Notes: generated by a model from the letters alone, not told the origin. Counted from the first letter of the stretch, positions 44,021 to 54,132 are shown. The stretch is 64,000 nt of DNA from Nocardia seriolae NBRC 15557 (GCF_007990715.1 NZ_BJWY01000013.1:1-64000), one strand, 5' to 3'. Numbers and translations are program-made.

Positions 44021-44268
44021 ACAGGCTCCGCTCTCAGGGCTCCGGCAATCCGTCGCGCGAATCGCCGGACCGAACTCGTTTCACACCCTATTTCCGGATA
44101 ACCGGTCTGTCACATCCACCAGGTAGGGGGCGGTGTTCACACAGGTGCGCCGCATAGCTTGTCACCCTGCCTATCAGTACGGAAGCCCCATTTTCCGCCT
44201 GCATACCGAACCCGTTGCCCGACCGGCACCCTGCGAGGTCCCAAACACTAACAGCTCTCATACCTCTC

Positions 44269-44297
44269 GTGTCCCGCTTCCTTCGGAAGCGGGACAC
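44269..44297. repeat. Perfect 13-bp hairpin, copy 1
   Basis: GTGTCCCGCTTCC (44269-44281) and GGAAGCGGGACAC (44285-44297) form a perfect 13-bp stem with a 3-base loop. It shares AGCGGG-x-CAC with the hairpin at 44417-44446. No T-run follows on the minus strand. Confidence 0.7.
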
Positions 44298-44416
44298 AGG
44301 GCAAGAGGAAGGCGAGCCGGTGGACGGCCCCGCCCCCGCATCAGCACAGCGGCGGCCATCACCCCACCTGGCACGAGGTCCCTCGGCGGTGGCCACCACC
44401 CACCCCATCCAGCACT

Positions 44417-44446
44417 GTGCCCCGCTCCCGATAGGAAGCGGGGCAC
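44417..44446. repeat. Perfect 10-bp hairpin, copy 2, after lepA
   Basis: GTGCCCCGCT (44417-44426) and AGCGGGGCAC (44437-44446) form a 10-bp stem with a 10-base loop, 18 bp beyond the lepA stop. It may end or stabilise the lepA transcript. No T-run is present. Confidence 0.6.
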
Positions 44447-44463
44447 GAGGTCCGGAGCCTGTC

Positions 44464-46311
44464 CTACTTCTTCTTTTCCGTGGCGGAGTCGGTCGAGAGC
44501 GCGGCCACGAAGGCCTCCTGCGGCACCTCGACGCGGCCGATCGTCTTCATGCGCTTCTTGCCTTCCTTCTGCTTCTCGAGCAGCTTGCGCTTGCGGCTGA
44601 TATCACCGCCGTAGCACTTGGCCAGCACGTCCTTGCGGATCGCCCGGATGTTCTCGCGCGCAATGACCTTCGAGCCGATGGCGGCCTGGATCGGCACCTC
44701 GAACTGCTGGCGCGGGATCAGCTCGCGCAGCTTGGTCGTCATCTTGTGGCCGTAGGCCTGGGCGGCATCCTTGTGCACGATGGCCGAGAAGGCGTCGACC
44801 GCCTCGCCCTGCAAGAGGATGTCCACCTTGACCAGCGCCGACTGCTGCTCGCCCGCCTCCTCGTAATCGAGCGAGGCGTAGCCGCGGGTGCGCGACTTCA
44901 GCGAGTCGAAGAAGTCGAAGATGATCTCCGCCATGGGCAGCGTGTACCGCATCTCGACGCGGGTCTCCGACAGGTAGTCCATGCCCAGCAGCTCGCCCCG
45001 GCGGGACTGGCACAGCTCCATGATGGTGCCGATGAACTCGCTCGGCGCGATCACGGTGCATCGGGTGATGGGCTCGTAGATCTCGCGCACCTTGCCCTCG
45101 GGCCAGTACGACGGGTTGGTGACGACGTGCTCGGTGCCGTCCTCCATGACCACGCGGTAGATCACGTTGGGCGCGGTGGAGATCAGGTCGAGGCCGAACT
45201 CGCGTTCCAGCCGCTCGCGGGTGATCTCCATGTGCAGCAGGCCCAGGAAGCCGCAGCGGAAGCCGAAGCCCAGGGCCACCGAGGTTTCCGGAACGTAGGT
45301 CAGCGCGGCATCGTTGAGCTGCAGCTTGTCCAGCGCGTCACGCAGGTTCGGGTAGTCCGACCCGTCGACCGGGTACAGGCCGGAGTAGACCATCGGCCGC
45401 GGTTCACGGTAGCCGGTCAGCGCCTCGGTCGCGCCGTCGCGCTGCGAGGTGATGGTGTCACCGACCTTGGACTGACGGACGTCCTTCACACCGGTGATCA
45501 GGTAGCCGACCTCGCCGACGCCGAGGCCCTGGGTGGGCTTGGGTTCGGGTGACACGATGCCGATTTCGAGCAGTTCGTGGGTCGCGCCGGTGGACATCAT
45601 CTTGATCTTCTGGCGCGGGACGAGCTTGCCTTCCACCACACGCACGTAGGTGACGACGCCACGGTAGGTGTCGTAGACCGAGTCGAAGATCATGGCGCGG
45701 GCCGGGGCATCGGCCTCGCCGACCGGCGGCGGCACCACGCGGACCGCCTCGTCGAGCAGCTCGGCCACGCCGACGCCGGTCTTGCCGGACACGCGCAGCA
45801 CGTCCTCGGGCTCGCAGCCCACGATGTGGGCGAGCTCGGCGGCGTAGCGGTCCGGGTCGGCAGCCGGGAGGTCGATCTTGTTCAGGACCGGAATGATGGT
45901 CAGGTCCTTGTCCATAGCCAGGTACAGGTTGGCCAGCGTCTGCGCTTCGATGCCCTGGGCGGCGTCGACCAGCAGGATCGCGCCCTCGCAGGCCTCGAGC
46001 GCGCGCGACACCTCGTAGGTGAAGTCGACGTGGCCGGGGGTGTCGATCAGGTGCAGGACGAACTCCTCACCGTTGACCTTCCACGGCAGCCGCACGTTCT
46101 GGGCCTTGATGGTGATGCCGCGTTCACGCTCGATATCCATGCGGTCCAGGTATTGGGCGCGCATGGCGCGCTCCTCCACCACACCGGTGAGTTGCAGCAT
46201 GCGGTCGGCCAGGGTCGATTTCCCGTGGTCGATGTGCGCGATGATGCAGAAGTTCCTGATCCGGCTGGGATCGGTGAACGTCTTGTCGGCGAAGCTGCTA
46301 ATCGGAGTCAC
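44464..46311 (-). CDS. lepA: Elongation factor 4
   Basis: The 615-residue ribosomal GTPase LepA, which back-translocates stalled ribosomes. G1 [14 protein letters not shown] lies near residue 24, the switch region [15 protein letters not shown] near 60, DTPGHVDF near 89 and [10 protein letters not shown] near 143. The C-terminal LepA-specific domain ([31 protein letters not shown]) is complete, so this is not EF-G. Equivalent to Rv2404c in gene order. It is divergent from the PemK-like gene. Confidence 0.97.
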   Translation of the reverse strand: MTPISSFADKTFTDPSRIRNFCIIAHIDHGKSTLADRMLQLTGVVEERAMRAQYLDRMDIERERGITIKAQNVRLPWKVNGEEFVLHLIDTPGHVDFTYEVSRALEACEGAILLVDAAQGIEAQTLANLYLAMDKDLTIIPVLNKIDLPAADPDRYAAELAHIVGCEPEDVLRVSGKTGVGVAELLDEAVRVVPPPVGEADAPARAMIFDSVYDTYRGVVTYVRVVEGKLVPRQKIKMMSTGATHELLEIGIVSPEPKPTQGLGVGEVGYLITGVKDVRQSKVGDTITSQRDGATEALTGYREPRPMVYSGLYPVDGSDYPNLRDALDKLQLNDAALTYVPETSVALGFGFRCGFLGLLHMEITRERLEREFGLDLISTAPNVIYRVVMEDGTEHVVTNPSYWPEGKVREIYEPITRCTVIAPSEFIGTIMELCQSRRGELLGMDYLSETRVEMRYTLPMAEIIFDFFDSLKSRTRGYASLDYEEAGEQQSALVKVDILLQGEAVDAFSAIVHKDAAQAYGHKMTTKLRELIPRQQFEVPIQAAIGSKVIARENIRAIRKDVLAKCYGGDISRKRKLLEKQKEGKKRMKTIGRVEVPQEAFVAALSTDSATEKKK

Positions 46312-46467
46312 TCCTCGGCATGGCGAAACAGCGGCATGTCAACGTGCAAGTCTACGGTGCTGGACGGAATGTCCTCGCCTCGGCATTCCTCGCATTCGAA
46401 CGGCCAATCGCCGCAGGCGAATCCGGTGCGGATGAGAAACCGCTTGTACGCCGTTAGGCTGCCGGGC

Positions 46468-47049
46468 ATGGCCGGCAGGTGGAGCGCTCTGGGGAAGCAG
46501 TTGGGGATTGTGGCTAAGGAGCAGGGGGCTCAGCTCGTGAATCAGCAGGCCCCGAAGTTGGTGGGCAAGGTGCGGCAGTCGTCGATGTGGGACCGCGCGC
46601 TGCGCGCGATGGGCACCCCGCGGCAGGGTCCGGGAGTCTCGGTGCGGCCGACCTCTTCGGCCGGAGTCCCCTCCGGGGAACGCGCCCGCCAGATCGTCTA
46701 CAGCCCGCAATTGGACGGCCGCGCCGATCCGGGCGAGATCGTGTGGACCTGGGTGCCCTACGAGGAGGACCCTGACAACGGCAAGGACCGCCCGGTCCTG
46801 GTGGTCGGCCGCGAGGGCAAGACGCTGCTCGGGCTCATGCTGTCCTCGAATGCCGAACACGCGCAGCATCTCAACTGGGTGGGCATCGGCTCCGGCGCGT
46901 GGGACAGCGCCGGGCGCGACAGCTGGGTGCGTTTGGATCGCGTCCTCGATGTTCCCGAGATGGGCATCCGCCGGGAGGGCGCGATCGTGCCCCGCAAGAC
47001 CTTCGACCTGGTGGCGCACCGGCTGTGCGCCGAATACCACTGGTACTAG
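46468..47049 (+). CDS. PemK/MazF-like protein
   Basis: A 193-residue protein. After a basic N-terminal region (about 1-80), residues 85-193 match the PemK/MazF-like fold: RQIVYSPQLDGRADPGEIVWTWVPYEEDPDNGKDRP, then VLVVGREGKTLLGLMLSS. No antitoxin gene is adjacent, and the position equals that of Rv2405 in M. tuberculosis. It may be a stand-alone member whose toxin activity is unproven. Its stop overlaps the aquaporin gene tail-to-tail by 4 bp. Confidence 0.75.
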   Translation: MAGRWSALGKQLGIVAKEQGAQLVNQQAPKLVGKVRQSSMWDRALRAMGTPRQGPGVSVRPTSSAGVPSGERARQIVYSPQLDGRADPGEIVWTWVPYEEDPDNGKDRPVLVVGREGKTLLGLMLSSNAEHAQHLNWVGIGSGAWDSAGRDSWVRLDRVLDVPEMGIRREGAIVPRKTFDLVAHRLCAEYHWY

Positions 47050-47825
47050 CTGACCATATTGCGGGAGCGGCCGTAGATCATGCCGTAGACCAGCGACCCG
47101 AGCACGCCGCCGACCAGCGGGAAGACGATGAACACCCACAGCTGCGCGGGCGCGCCGTCCTGGTAGAACGCGACCGCGAGACTGCGGGCCGGGTTCACCG
47201 AGGTGTTGTCGACCGGGATCGAGATCAGATGGATCACGGTGAGTGTGAAGCCGATCGACAGACCGGCCAGCGGGATGTCGGAGAGCTGGTCGGTGGAGGC
47301 GAGCACCACGAACACCAGCAGCGCGGTGAGCAGAACCTCGACGGTGATGGCGGCGGCCAGGCCGTAACCGTTGATGGTGATCTCACCCAGGGTCAGCTTG
47401 GAGGGACTGTGCGCGCCCCAACCGTTCGCTCCCAGACCGTCTTTGGCGCGATCGTAGGAGGGCAGGTTCTTGGCTATGGCGTAGATCACCGCGCCCGCCG
47501 CGAGACCGCCGATGACCTGGGCGATCCAGTAGGCCACGGCCACCACGATATTCACGCGTCCGAGCAGCAGTTGGCCCACGGTCACCGCGGGATTGACATG
47601 GCAGCCCGAGATCGGACCGATCGAGTAGACCAGGAACAGCAGGGTGAGGCCGAAGGCCAGGGCCACGCCGAGCGCACCCACCCGTCCGCCCGCCAGCACG
47701 GCGGTGCCGACACCGCCCAGCACCAGCACGAAAGTGCCCAGTGCCTCGGCGAATACCTTGCGCCCCAGGGTGGGAGGTTGTAGATCGGTGAGATCCTCGG
47801 CGACTTCCTGAGCTGTAGGGGACAT
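47046..47825 (-). CDS. aqpZ: Aquaporin of the AqpZ type
   Basis: A 259-residue MIP channel with six membrane helices. Both NPA boxes are present: HVNPAVT near residue 75 and SVNPARS near 210, the latter with the selectivity-filter arginine. Loop C is longer than in E. coli AqpZ (DRAKDGLGANGWGAHSPS). It should conduct water. The gene is inserted between genes that are neighbours in M. tuberculosis. Confidence 0.93.
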   Translation of the reverse strand: MSPTAQEVAEDLTDLQPPTLGRKVFAEALGTFVLVLGGVGTAVLAGGRVGALGVALAFGLTLLFLVYSIGPISGCHVNPAVTVGQLLLGRVNIVVAVAYWIAQVIGGLAAGAVIYAIAKNLPSYDRAKDGLGANGWGAHSPSKLTLGEITINGYGLAAAITVEVLLTALLVFVVLASTDQLSDIPLAGLSIGFTLTVIHLISIPVDNTSVNPARSLAVAFYQDGAPAQLWVFIVFPLVGGVLGSLVYGMIYGRSRNMVS

Positions 47826-47866
47826 CGGCTACCTTCCGCTTCGCATGGGTACCGCTTCGGAACAAG

Positions 47867-48709
47867 TCAGGCTAGGCGGGTTATCTCCACCACCACCTCG
47901 AGATCGGTCGAGCCGCTCCCGCTGAAGATACCTTTCAAAGGGGGCACATCCGCGTAATCACGCCCCACACCGACGGATACGTGTTGCTCGGTGACGGGGA
48001 TGTTGTTGGTCGGGTCATAGCCCCACCACTGGCCGGTCCAAGCCTCCACCCAGGCGTGCATCTGCCCCGCGACGGTGTCTCCGACCTCGGCGGCGGGATC
48101 GGGGTGCAGGTAGCCGGAGACGTAGCGGCCGGGAATCCCCATGCCGCGCAACAGCAGCAGGGTCAGGTGCGCGAAATCCTGGCACACGCCTTGCCGTTCG
48201 GCGAAGGCCTGCACCGCGGAGGTGTGCACCGAGGTGGTGCCGGGCAGGTAGGTCATCTCCCGGTTGACCCATTCGGCCGCGCGGACAACCGCTTTGGCGG
48301 GCGGCACGCCCCGGGCCAGCTGGCGCGAGATCGTGGCCAGGCGGCGCTCGCGCGGGACATACGCGGTGGGCTCGAGCAATTCGTCGAAGCGGTCGCCGAC
48401 GGCGTCGTCGCGCAACTCCTCCCAGGACAGCTCCTCGGCGGGCCCGGCGAAGGGTTCGGTCTCCACCACCGAGGCGCTGGTCACCTCCAATTCGGTGTGC
48501 GGCGCGTGCAGATCGAAGGCCGTGACCACGGTGCCCCAGTAGTCGACGTAGCGGAAGGACCGGGTGGAGGGCACGGTGTCGACCCGATTGAGGATCACGT
48601 TCTGCCTGCTGTCGGCGCGCGGCGTGAGCCGGGCCTCGTTGAACGACCGGGCCACCGGCGCGTCGTAGACATATCCGGTGGTGTGCACCACCCGCATGCG
48701 CCAGCTCAT
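47867..48709 (-). CDS. Transglutaminase-like cysteine peptidase
   Basis: A 280-residue protein with the N-terminal bacterial transglutaminase-like beta domain (MRVVHTTGYVYDAPVARSFNEARL) and a papain-like core. The catalytic triad is Cys in QGVCQDFAHL near residue 178, His in GQMHAWVEAW near 218 and Asp in GYDPTNN near 233. It is the last gene of a three-gene cassette with the alpha-E and ATP-grasp genes, predicted from comparative genomics to make and process a peptide tag. Matches Rv2409c in position. Confidence 0.9.
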   Translation of the reverse strand: MSWRMRVVHTTGYVYDAPVARSFNEARLTPRADSRQNVILNRVDTVPSTRSFRYVDYWGTVVTAFDLHAPHTELEVTSASVVETEPFAGPAEELSWEELRDDAVGDRFDELLEPTAYVPRERRLATISRQLARGVPPAKAVVRAAEWVNREMTYLPGTTSVHTSAVQAFAERQGVCQDFAHLTLLLLRGMGIPGRYVSGYLHPDPAAEVGDTVAGQMHAWVEAWTGQWWGYDPTNNIPVTEQHVSVGVGRDYADVPPLKGIFSGSGSTDLEVVVEITRLA

Positions 48710-48722
48710 GCTGCGTCCTTTC

Positions 48723-48787
48723 CAGCATGAGCGGAGCGCTCCATGGTTACGCTTCGCTGCCGCCTCCGCGCTTGACCGCTCATGCTG
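48723..48787. repeat. 12-bp inverted repeat between alpha-E and transglutaminase genes
   Basis: CAGCATGAGCGG (48723-48734) and its exact complement CCGCTCATGCTG (48776-48787) enclose 41 bp; the right arm covers the stop codon of the upstream gene. A third partial copy, CTCATGCTG, occurs at 48706-48714 over the start codon of the transglutaminase gene. The structure could affect processing of, or translation from, the shared transcript. Confidence 0.6.
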
Positions 48788-49754
48788 AGACCTCCTCGGC
48801 ACCGATGGAGTTGCGACCGTGCAGTCCCGTCCAGGCCACCCAGGATTCGGCGTGAAAGTACTGCAGCGCCACCGCTTCCCCGACCTCGCGGCAGGTCTGC
48901 TGCAGCCACAGCAGCCGACTGGGCAGATCCTCGAGCAGCACCGTGGGCGGGATGAACTCCAGTTCGCTGCGCGCCCGCCCGAGCAGGCGGTGCGCCTCGT
49001 GCCGGGCGGCGAATCTGCTGTTGGGGCGTTGATCCAATTCCTGCAGGCAGGTCTCGGCCACCCGCAGCGAATGGAAGACCGAGCGCGGGAAAAGCCGGTC
49101 CAGCAGGATGAATTCGGCGATCTGATTGGCATCCAGCACGCCGCGATGGGTGCGCAGATACGGATCGTGGGCGCCGGCCGACCGCAAGACCGTCACCCAG
49201 GCCGGAGAAGAGGTCCGGTCACCGGCGCGTGAATGCAACAGGCGCACGGTCATATCCACGCGTTCGATGGATCTGCCGAGCAGCAGGAATCGATAGCCGT
49301 CGTCGCGGCTGAGGGTGGAATCGGAAAGTCCGGCGAACATGGCGGCGCGGTCGGTGATGTAGTGACAGAATTCGTGCGGCCCCAGCGCCCGCGCCGCACG
49401 CTCGGCCGCGGCCAGCCCGTTGTAGGTGGCATTGAGGCACTCCCACATTTCGGTCGAGGTGACTTCCCTTGCACCCCGGGCATTCTCGCGGGCCCGGGCA
49501 ATGGAATCGACGATGGACCCGCCGTCGTGGCCGAAGGCGACCAGCTCGGTCACCGACCACACATCCAATTCCTGGTCCTGCTCGGGCGGGTCGATACCCA
49601 GCACGCGTAACAGAACTCGCGAGGTTCTGTCCGGATCGACGGTGGCGTCCTCGAGCAACTGATGAACCGCGACGTCGAGGATGCGCGCCGTATATTCGGC
49701 CCGCTCCACGTAACGACCGATCCAGAACAGGGATTCGGCATTGCGCGCCAACAT
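48780..49754 (-). CDS. Alpha-E domain protein (DUF403)
   Basis: A 324-residue all-helical protein starting MLARNAESLFWIGRYVERAEYTARIL, the signature of the alpha-E family. Other marks are FCHYITDRAAMFAGLSDSTLSRDDGYRFLLLGRSIERVD near residue 125 and the final YFHAESWVAWTGLHGRNS. It always travels with circularly permuted ATP-grasp enzymes and is thought to assist amide-bond formation. Matches Rv2410c. It lies 64 bp downstream of the ATP-grasp gene. Confidence 0.92.
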   Translation of the reverse strand: MLARNAESLFWIGRYVERAEYTARILDVAVHQLLEDATVDPDRTSRVLLRVLGIDPPEQDQELDVWSVTELVAFGHDGGSIVDSIARARENARGAREVTSTEMWECLNATYNGLAAAERAARALGPHEFCHYITDRAAMFAGLSDSTLSRDDGYRFLLLGRSIERVDMTVRLLHSRAGDRTSSPAWVTVLRSAGAHDPYLRTHRGVLDANQIAEFILLDRLFPRSVFHSLRVAETCLQELDQRPNSRFAARHEAHRLLGRARSELEFIPPTVLLEDLPSRLLWLQQTCREVGEAVALQYFHAESWVAWTGLHGRNSIGAEEVSA

Positions 49755-49818
49755 GATCCGACCACCTAACGCTGTAACCACCTGCCGAGCGCCATTGCTG
49801 CTGATGTTTCCGGAATTA

Positions 49819-51498
49819 CTACTGTTGTTGCTGATTGATCCGCGCGGGCGAGGGTTCGCGCGACTGATCGCGCTCCGGGGCGATGTGCATCTCGGCGACC
49901 AGCTCGGAGCCTGCCAATTCCCGTTGCGCCACCGAGGTTCTCGGGGCCAGCACCCAGGTGTCCTTGCTGCCGCCGCCCTGACTGGAATTCACCACCAGCG
50001 AGTTGGCGGGCAGCGCGACGCGGGTCAAACCGCCCGGCAGTACCCAGATGTCGTCACCGTCATTGACGGCGAAGGGCCGCAGATCCACGTGCCGGGGCGC
50101 GAGCCTGCCGTCTATCTTGCTCGGCACGGTCGACAATTGCACCACCGGCTGGGCGATCCAGCCGCGCGGATTGGCCCGCACCTTGCGGCGGGTGGCCTCG
50201 AGTTCCCGGGCACCGGCGGCGGGGCCGATGACAATGCCGTACCCGCCGGAGCCCTCGACCGGTTTGATCACCAGTTCCGCGATCCGGTCCAGCACCTCGT
50301 CGCGTTCCTCGGGCTCCCAGCAGCGGTAGGAGTCCACATTGGGCAGCACCGGCTTCTCGCCCAGGTAGTACTCGATGAAGGCGGGCACATAGGTGTAGAT
50401 GAGCTTGTCGTCGCCGACCCCGTTGCCGACCGCGTTGGCCAGTACCACCGAGCCCGCGCGGGCCGCGTTCAGGATCCCGGCCACCCCGAGCATGGAATCG
50501 GGCCGGAACTGCATGGGATCGAGGAAGGTGTCGTCGATGCGCCGGTAGATGACGTCCACCTGCCGCTCCCCGGCGGTGGTGCGCATGTAGACGACATTGT
50601 CGCGGCAGAACAGGTCCCGGCCCTCGACCAGTTCCACGCCCATCTGCCGGGCCAGCAGCGAATGCTCGAAGTAGGCGGAGTTGTGGACGCCGGGGGTGAG
50701 CACGACCACGGTCGGGTCTGCCTCGTTGGGCGCGGCGGCCGCGCGCAGGGCACGCAGCAGATGGGTCGGATAGTCGCCGACCGCGCGCACCCGGTGGGAG
50801 GCGAACAGGTCCGGGAACACCCGGGCCATGGTGCGGCGGTTCTCCATGACGTAGGACACCCCCGAGGGGGAGCGCAGATTGTCTTCCAGCACACGGAAAT
50901 CCCCGTGCTCGTCGCGGACCAGGTCGATCCCGGCCACGTGGATGCGCACCCCGTTGGGCGGCACCAGGCCGGTGGCCTCGCGGTGGAAGTGGTCGCAGGA
51001 GGTGACGAGGCGCTTGGGAATCACGCGGTCGCGCAGGATGGTCTGTTCGCCGTAGACGTCGGCGAGGAAGGCCTCGAGCGCGCGCACCCGCTGTTTGATG
51101 CCGCGCTCGAGTTTGGTCCATTCGGTGGCGGCGATCACCCGGGGCACCAGGTCCAGGGGAAAGGGGCGCTCCTGCCCGGAGAGGGAGAAGGTGATGCCCT
51201 GATCCACGAAGGCGCGGTCCAGGGCCTCGGCGCGGGCGGCCAGATCCTCGGCGTCGATGGTGGCCAGCGCATTGAAAATCCCCCGGTAGGGAGCGCGCGG
51301 GCGGCCCGCCGAATCGAACATTTCGTCGTAGGCCCGGTCATACCGACCGGGTTGATAACCAGCGAAGACACCCGATTTATCCGGTTTCTCGGGCGGCATA
51401 CCGGCGGGAGTGGGCGCGACGGGGGCAAGCGCGGCAGATCTGTCGGTCCTCGGAAGACCCGGTGCGGAGGCGGCGGGGGTCATGGGAAAATGGTCCAT
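49819..51498 (-). CDS. Circularly permuted ATP-grasp protein
   Basis: A 559-residue CP_ATPgrasp enzyme, predicted to form amide bonds between amino acids or on a peptide. Conserved parts include YDEMFDSAGRPRAPYRGIF near residue 58, IPKRLVTSCDHFHREATGL near 158, DNLRSPSGVSYVMENRR near 205, NAVGNGVGDDKLIYTYVPAF near 345 and IKPVEGSGGYGIVIGP near 405. The last residues, INQQQQ, are low complexity. ATG 51498 or 51483 may start it. First gene of the cassette, equivalent to Rv2411c, divergent from rpsT. Confidence 0.92.
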   Translation of the reverse strand: MDHFPMTPAASAPGLPRTDRSAALAPVAPTPAGMPPEKPDKSGVFAGYQPGRYDRAYDEMFDSAGRPRAPYRGIFNALATIDAEDLAARAEALDRAFVDQGITFSLSGQERPFPLDLVPRVIAATEWTKLERGIKQRVRALEAFLADVYGEQTILRDRVIPKRLVTSCDHFHREATGLVPPNGVRIHVAGIDLVRDEHGDFRVLEDNLRSPSGVSYVMENRRTMARVFPDLFASHRVRAVGDYPTHLLRALRAAAAPNEADPTVVVLTPGVHNSAYFEHSLLARQMGVELVEGRDLFCRDNVVYMRTTAGERQVDVIYRRIDDTFLDPMQFRPDSMLGVAGILNAARAGSVVLANAVGNGVGDDKLIYTYVPAFIEYYLGEKPVLPNVDSYRCWEPEERDEVLDRIAELVIKPVEGSGGYGIVIGPAAGARELEATRRKVRANPRGWIAQPVVQLSTVPSKIDGRLAPRHVDLRPFAVNDGDDIWVLPGGLTRVALPANSLVVNSSQGGGSKDTWVLAPRTSVAQRELAGSELVAEMHIAPERDQSREPSPARINQQQQ

Positions 51499-51693
51499 CA
51501 CGCAGGGGCAACACGCAGTTGGACCGGGATAAATTTCTGGTTTCAGCCACGTAGCGGATAGGCCCGATTTCATACCTCGGCGCGTTGCCTGGTAACCTCG
51601 ACGGTCGGTGCTGCAACTGCCCCTCTCGTAGTGCGCGCCCGAAGACTTTGCATCCCGCATACACACCAAACGAAGGAACACGAGGAAACCGGC

Positions 51694-51957
51694 GTGGCCA
51701 ACATCAAGTCCCAGATGAAGCGGATCCGCACCAACGAGCTTGCGCGTCAGCGTAACCAGTCGGTGAAGTCCGCGCTGCGCACCTCGATCCGCAAGTTCCG
51801 CGAGGCCGCCGCGGCGGGCGAGAAGGACAAGGCGCTCGAGCTGATGCAGTCCGCGAGCAAGAGCCTGGACAAGGCCGCCTCGAAGGGCGTCATCCACGCC
51901 AACCAGGCCGCCAACAAGAAGTCGGCCCTGTCGCTGGCTTTCAACAAGCTCGGCTGA
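51694..51957 (+). CDS. rpsT: Ribosomal protein bS20
   Basis: An 87-residue small-subunit protein: [42 protein letters not shown], and [19 protein letters not shown], all typical of S20, which binds 16S rRNA. GTG 51694 is the start, after GAGGAAA. Position matches Rv2412. A strong terminator follows. Confidence 0.97.
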   Translation: MANIKSQMKRIRTNELARQRNQSVKSALRTSIRKFREAAAAGEKDKALELMQSASKSLDKAASKGVIHANQAANKKSALSLAFNKLG

Positions 51958-51996
51958 TCCACCCGGTAACCTCTACCGGCATCATGCTTTTCACAG

Positions 51997-52028
51997 CCGC
52001 CGTGGCCACGACGACCACGGCGGTTTTT
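51997..52028 (+). terminator. Intrinsic terminator after rpsT
   Basis: CCGCCGTGG (51997-52005) and CCACGGCGG (52015-52023) form a 9-bp stem with a 9-base loop, followed by TTTTT at 52024-52028. It stands 40 bp beyond the rpsT stop. Confidence 0.9.
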
Positions 52029-52263
52029 GGCATACCCGCCTCCCCGCGACTTCAGCGCACGGCTCGGGATCCGCTGACCGTCGCGCATGCGGGCCGGCGG
52101 TCGCCAGCCGAAACAATGTCGGGCGTACCCGACGAGTTACCCCGACCGTTACGAAATCAGTTGTCACGTCCGGTACGACTGACACACTTGCCGACTCGGG
52201 CCATACGAAGCAGGATGGCTGCGAACCGTCGGGGGCAATCGAAAACGTCTACTGGGAGTTCTC

Positions 52264-53016
52264 TTGGCATCGCTGCGTCGTGACAATCGTTCGTTCTGGA
52301 CTCGGGGGGCGCTGACGCTCAGCGTCGCCGCGGTCGCGCTGACCACCGGAATCGGTGTCGCCGCGGCGCGGCCCATCGGACCCTTCGAGGTCGGCGGGGC
52401 GATCGAGGTGGAGTATGACGCGGCGGGCGGGCCGGAGTTCTTCGGCGATCCGACCACTCCCGAGACCGACGCGGCCGGGGGCGGCAAGAAGCAGGACTTC
52501 GCCAACAACCTCTCGATCTATTGGACCCCGGCCACCGACGCGCACGCCATCGGCGGCGCGATCCGCGACAAGTGGCGCGGCACCGGGTCGGAGTCGGGGT
52601 CGCTGAAGTACCCGGTCACCGATGCGGGCGCGACCGCCAAGCCCGGTCAGTTCCAGCACTTCCAGGGCGGGTCGATCTACTGGTCGGTGGGTTCGGGCAC
52701 GCACGTGATCAGCGGCGTGATCCGCGACAAGTACGCCGGGGCCGGGTGGGAGTCCAGCCCGCTGGGCTTCCCCATCGCCGATGAGAACAAGACCGGCAGC
52801 ACCACCACCCACGAGCAGCTGTTCGAGGGCGGGGCCATCTATTCGACGCAGAAGACCGGCACCCACATCGTGTGGGGCGCGATCCGCGACGACTGGGTGC
52901 GCAATGGCGGGCAGAACGGCCGCTACGGCTACCCGACCGGCGACGAGTACGACTACCAGGGCGGCAAGGCCCAGGACTTCCAGGGCGGCAAGATCGTCTG
53001 GAAGCCCTCGGAGTAG
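52264..53016 (+). CDS. Secreted LGFP-repeat protein
   Basis: A 250-residue exported protein. The signal peptide (ALTLSVAAVALTTGIGVAAA) ends near residue 35. Three to four LGFP-type repeats follow, each with the pattern G-G-A-I-R-D-K-W, a G-x-L-x-Y/F-P core and F-x-G-G-x-I-Y-W (for example SPLGFPIADEN near 163, YGYPTGDEY near 223). LGFP repeats are found in mycolic-acid bacteria and are thought to bind the cell wall. TTG 52264 follows GGGAG with 5-bp spacing. Inserted between rpsT and holA. Confidence 0.85.
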   Translation: MASLRRDNRSFWTRGALTLSVAAVALTTGIGVAAARPIGPFEVGGAIEVEYDAAGGPEFFGDPTTPETDAAGGGKKQDFANNLSIYWTPATDAHAIGGAIRDKWRGTGSESGSLKYPVTDAGATAKPGQFQHFQGGSIYWSVGSGTHVISGVIRDKYAGAGWESSPLGFPIADENKTGSTTTHEQLFEGGAIYSTQKTGTHIVWGAIRDDWVRNGGQNGRYGYPTGDEYDYQGGKAQDFQGGKIVWKPSE

Positions 53017-53031
53017 TTCCGGGCGGTTTCG

Positions 53032-54006
53032 CTACGAGGCGCTCTCGCGCAGGTCCAGAATGCGCGAGAGTGCGTGCTCCAGCGCGTAATTCACGTCCGC
53101 GGCCTGGCCCTTGACGTCGCCGTTGAGGGCCGCCACCACCTGTAGCGCCGCGCCGATCGAAGCCCCGTTCCAGCCGCGGGCCTGGCCCTGGGCCTTCTTC
53201 ACCTTCCACGGCGGCATTCCCAGATCACCGGCCATCTTGAACGGGTCGCCGCGCCCGGCCGATCCGACGCGGGCGATGGTGTGCACCGAATCGGCCAGCG
53301 CGTCGGCCAGCAGCACCGCGGGCACCCCGCGATCGATGGCCCAGCGCAGCGCCTCCATGGCGGCGGGCCGATCCCCCGACACCGCCAGATCGGCCACCTC
53401 GAACCCGGTCACCTCGGCCTTGCCCGAGTAGTACCGGTGCACCGCGGCGATATCGACCTTCCCGCCGGTGTCGGCCGCCAACTGCGAACTGGCGGCGGCG
53501 AGTTCGCGCAGGTCCGAGCCGACGGCCTCGATCAGCGCCTGCACCACGTCGGCGGACACCTTGACATTGGCGGTGCGGAATTCGTTGCGCACGAACTCGA
53601 CCCGCTCCCCCGCCTTGGTCAGCTTGGCGGCGGGGTGCACCACCGCGCCCAGCTTCTGCAGGGCGGGCGCGAGCGCCTTGGCCCGGCCGCCACCGGAGTG
53701 CAGCACCACCAGCACGACGCCCTCGGGCGGCGAGGACGCGGCGTCCTGGATGACCGCGACCGCGTCCTTCCCGGCCTCGGCGGCGGACTCCAGCACGATC
53801 ACGCGGTCCTCCGCGAACAGCGAAGGGCTCAGCAACTCGGCCAGTTCCGCGGTGCTCGCATCGCCCGCCCGCAGCCGGTCCACCGGGAGCGCGTCCGGAT
53901 CCGGGGTGGTGGCCCGGGCCTGGGCGGTAATGCCCGCCACCGCGCGCTCGATCAGCAGTTCCTCTTCACCGAGCACGAGATGCAGGGGGGCGGGTCGCTG
54001 GTTCAC
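53032..54006 (-). CDS. holA: DNA polymerase III delta subunit
   Basis: The 324-residue clamp-loader delta subunit opens the sliding clamp for replication. The N-terminal [19 protein letters not shown] and the later [38 protein letters not shown] and [15 protein letters not shown] are typical of actinobacterial HolA. Position matches Rv2413c. It converges on the LGFP gene with a 15-bp gap. Confidence 0.93.
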   Translation of the reverse strand: MNQRPAPLHLVLGEEELLIERAVAGITAQARATTPDPDALPVDRLRAGDASTAELAELLSPSLFAEDRVIVLESAAEAGKDAVAVIQDAASSPPEGVVLVVLHSGGGRAKALAPALQKLGAVVHPAAKLTKAGERVEFVRNEFRTANVKVSADVVQALIEAVGSDLRELAAASSQLAADTGGKVDIAAVHRYYSGKAEVTGFEVADLAVSGDRPAAMEALRWAIDRGVPAVLLADALADSVHTIARVGSAGRGDPFKMAGDLGMPPWKVKKAQGQARGWNGASIGAALQVVAALNGDVKGQAADVNYALEHALSRILDLRESAS

Positions 54007-54132
54007 GCCCCGATCCTACGAGTCCACCCCGACAGCCCCCGCACCCGCTCGCGTTCGAATACCGAAAGGATGGGTGCCGGGTCCGGGTTGTCCTGGATGT
54101 GGGAGAACCGGTCGGGTTCCTAGGCTCGGGCG

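Larger units (their letters stand above)
44021..44463. other. Intergenic region between lepA and proline-rich gene
   Basis: About 440 bp without a gene. It carries two related hairpins, 44269-44297 and 44417-44446, and must hold the promoter of the proline-rich/dynamin operon near 44020-44150. No regulator site is identifiable. Confidence 0.6.

Noticed and set aside
46468-47049. Complete toxin-antitoxin locus
   Set aside because: The product is PemK/MazF-like, but no small antitoxin gene lies directly before or after it, and the gene has the position of a stand-alone mycobacterial gene.
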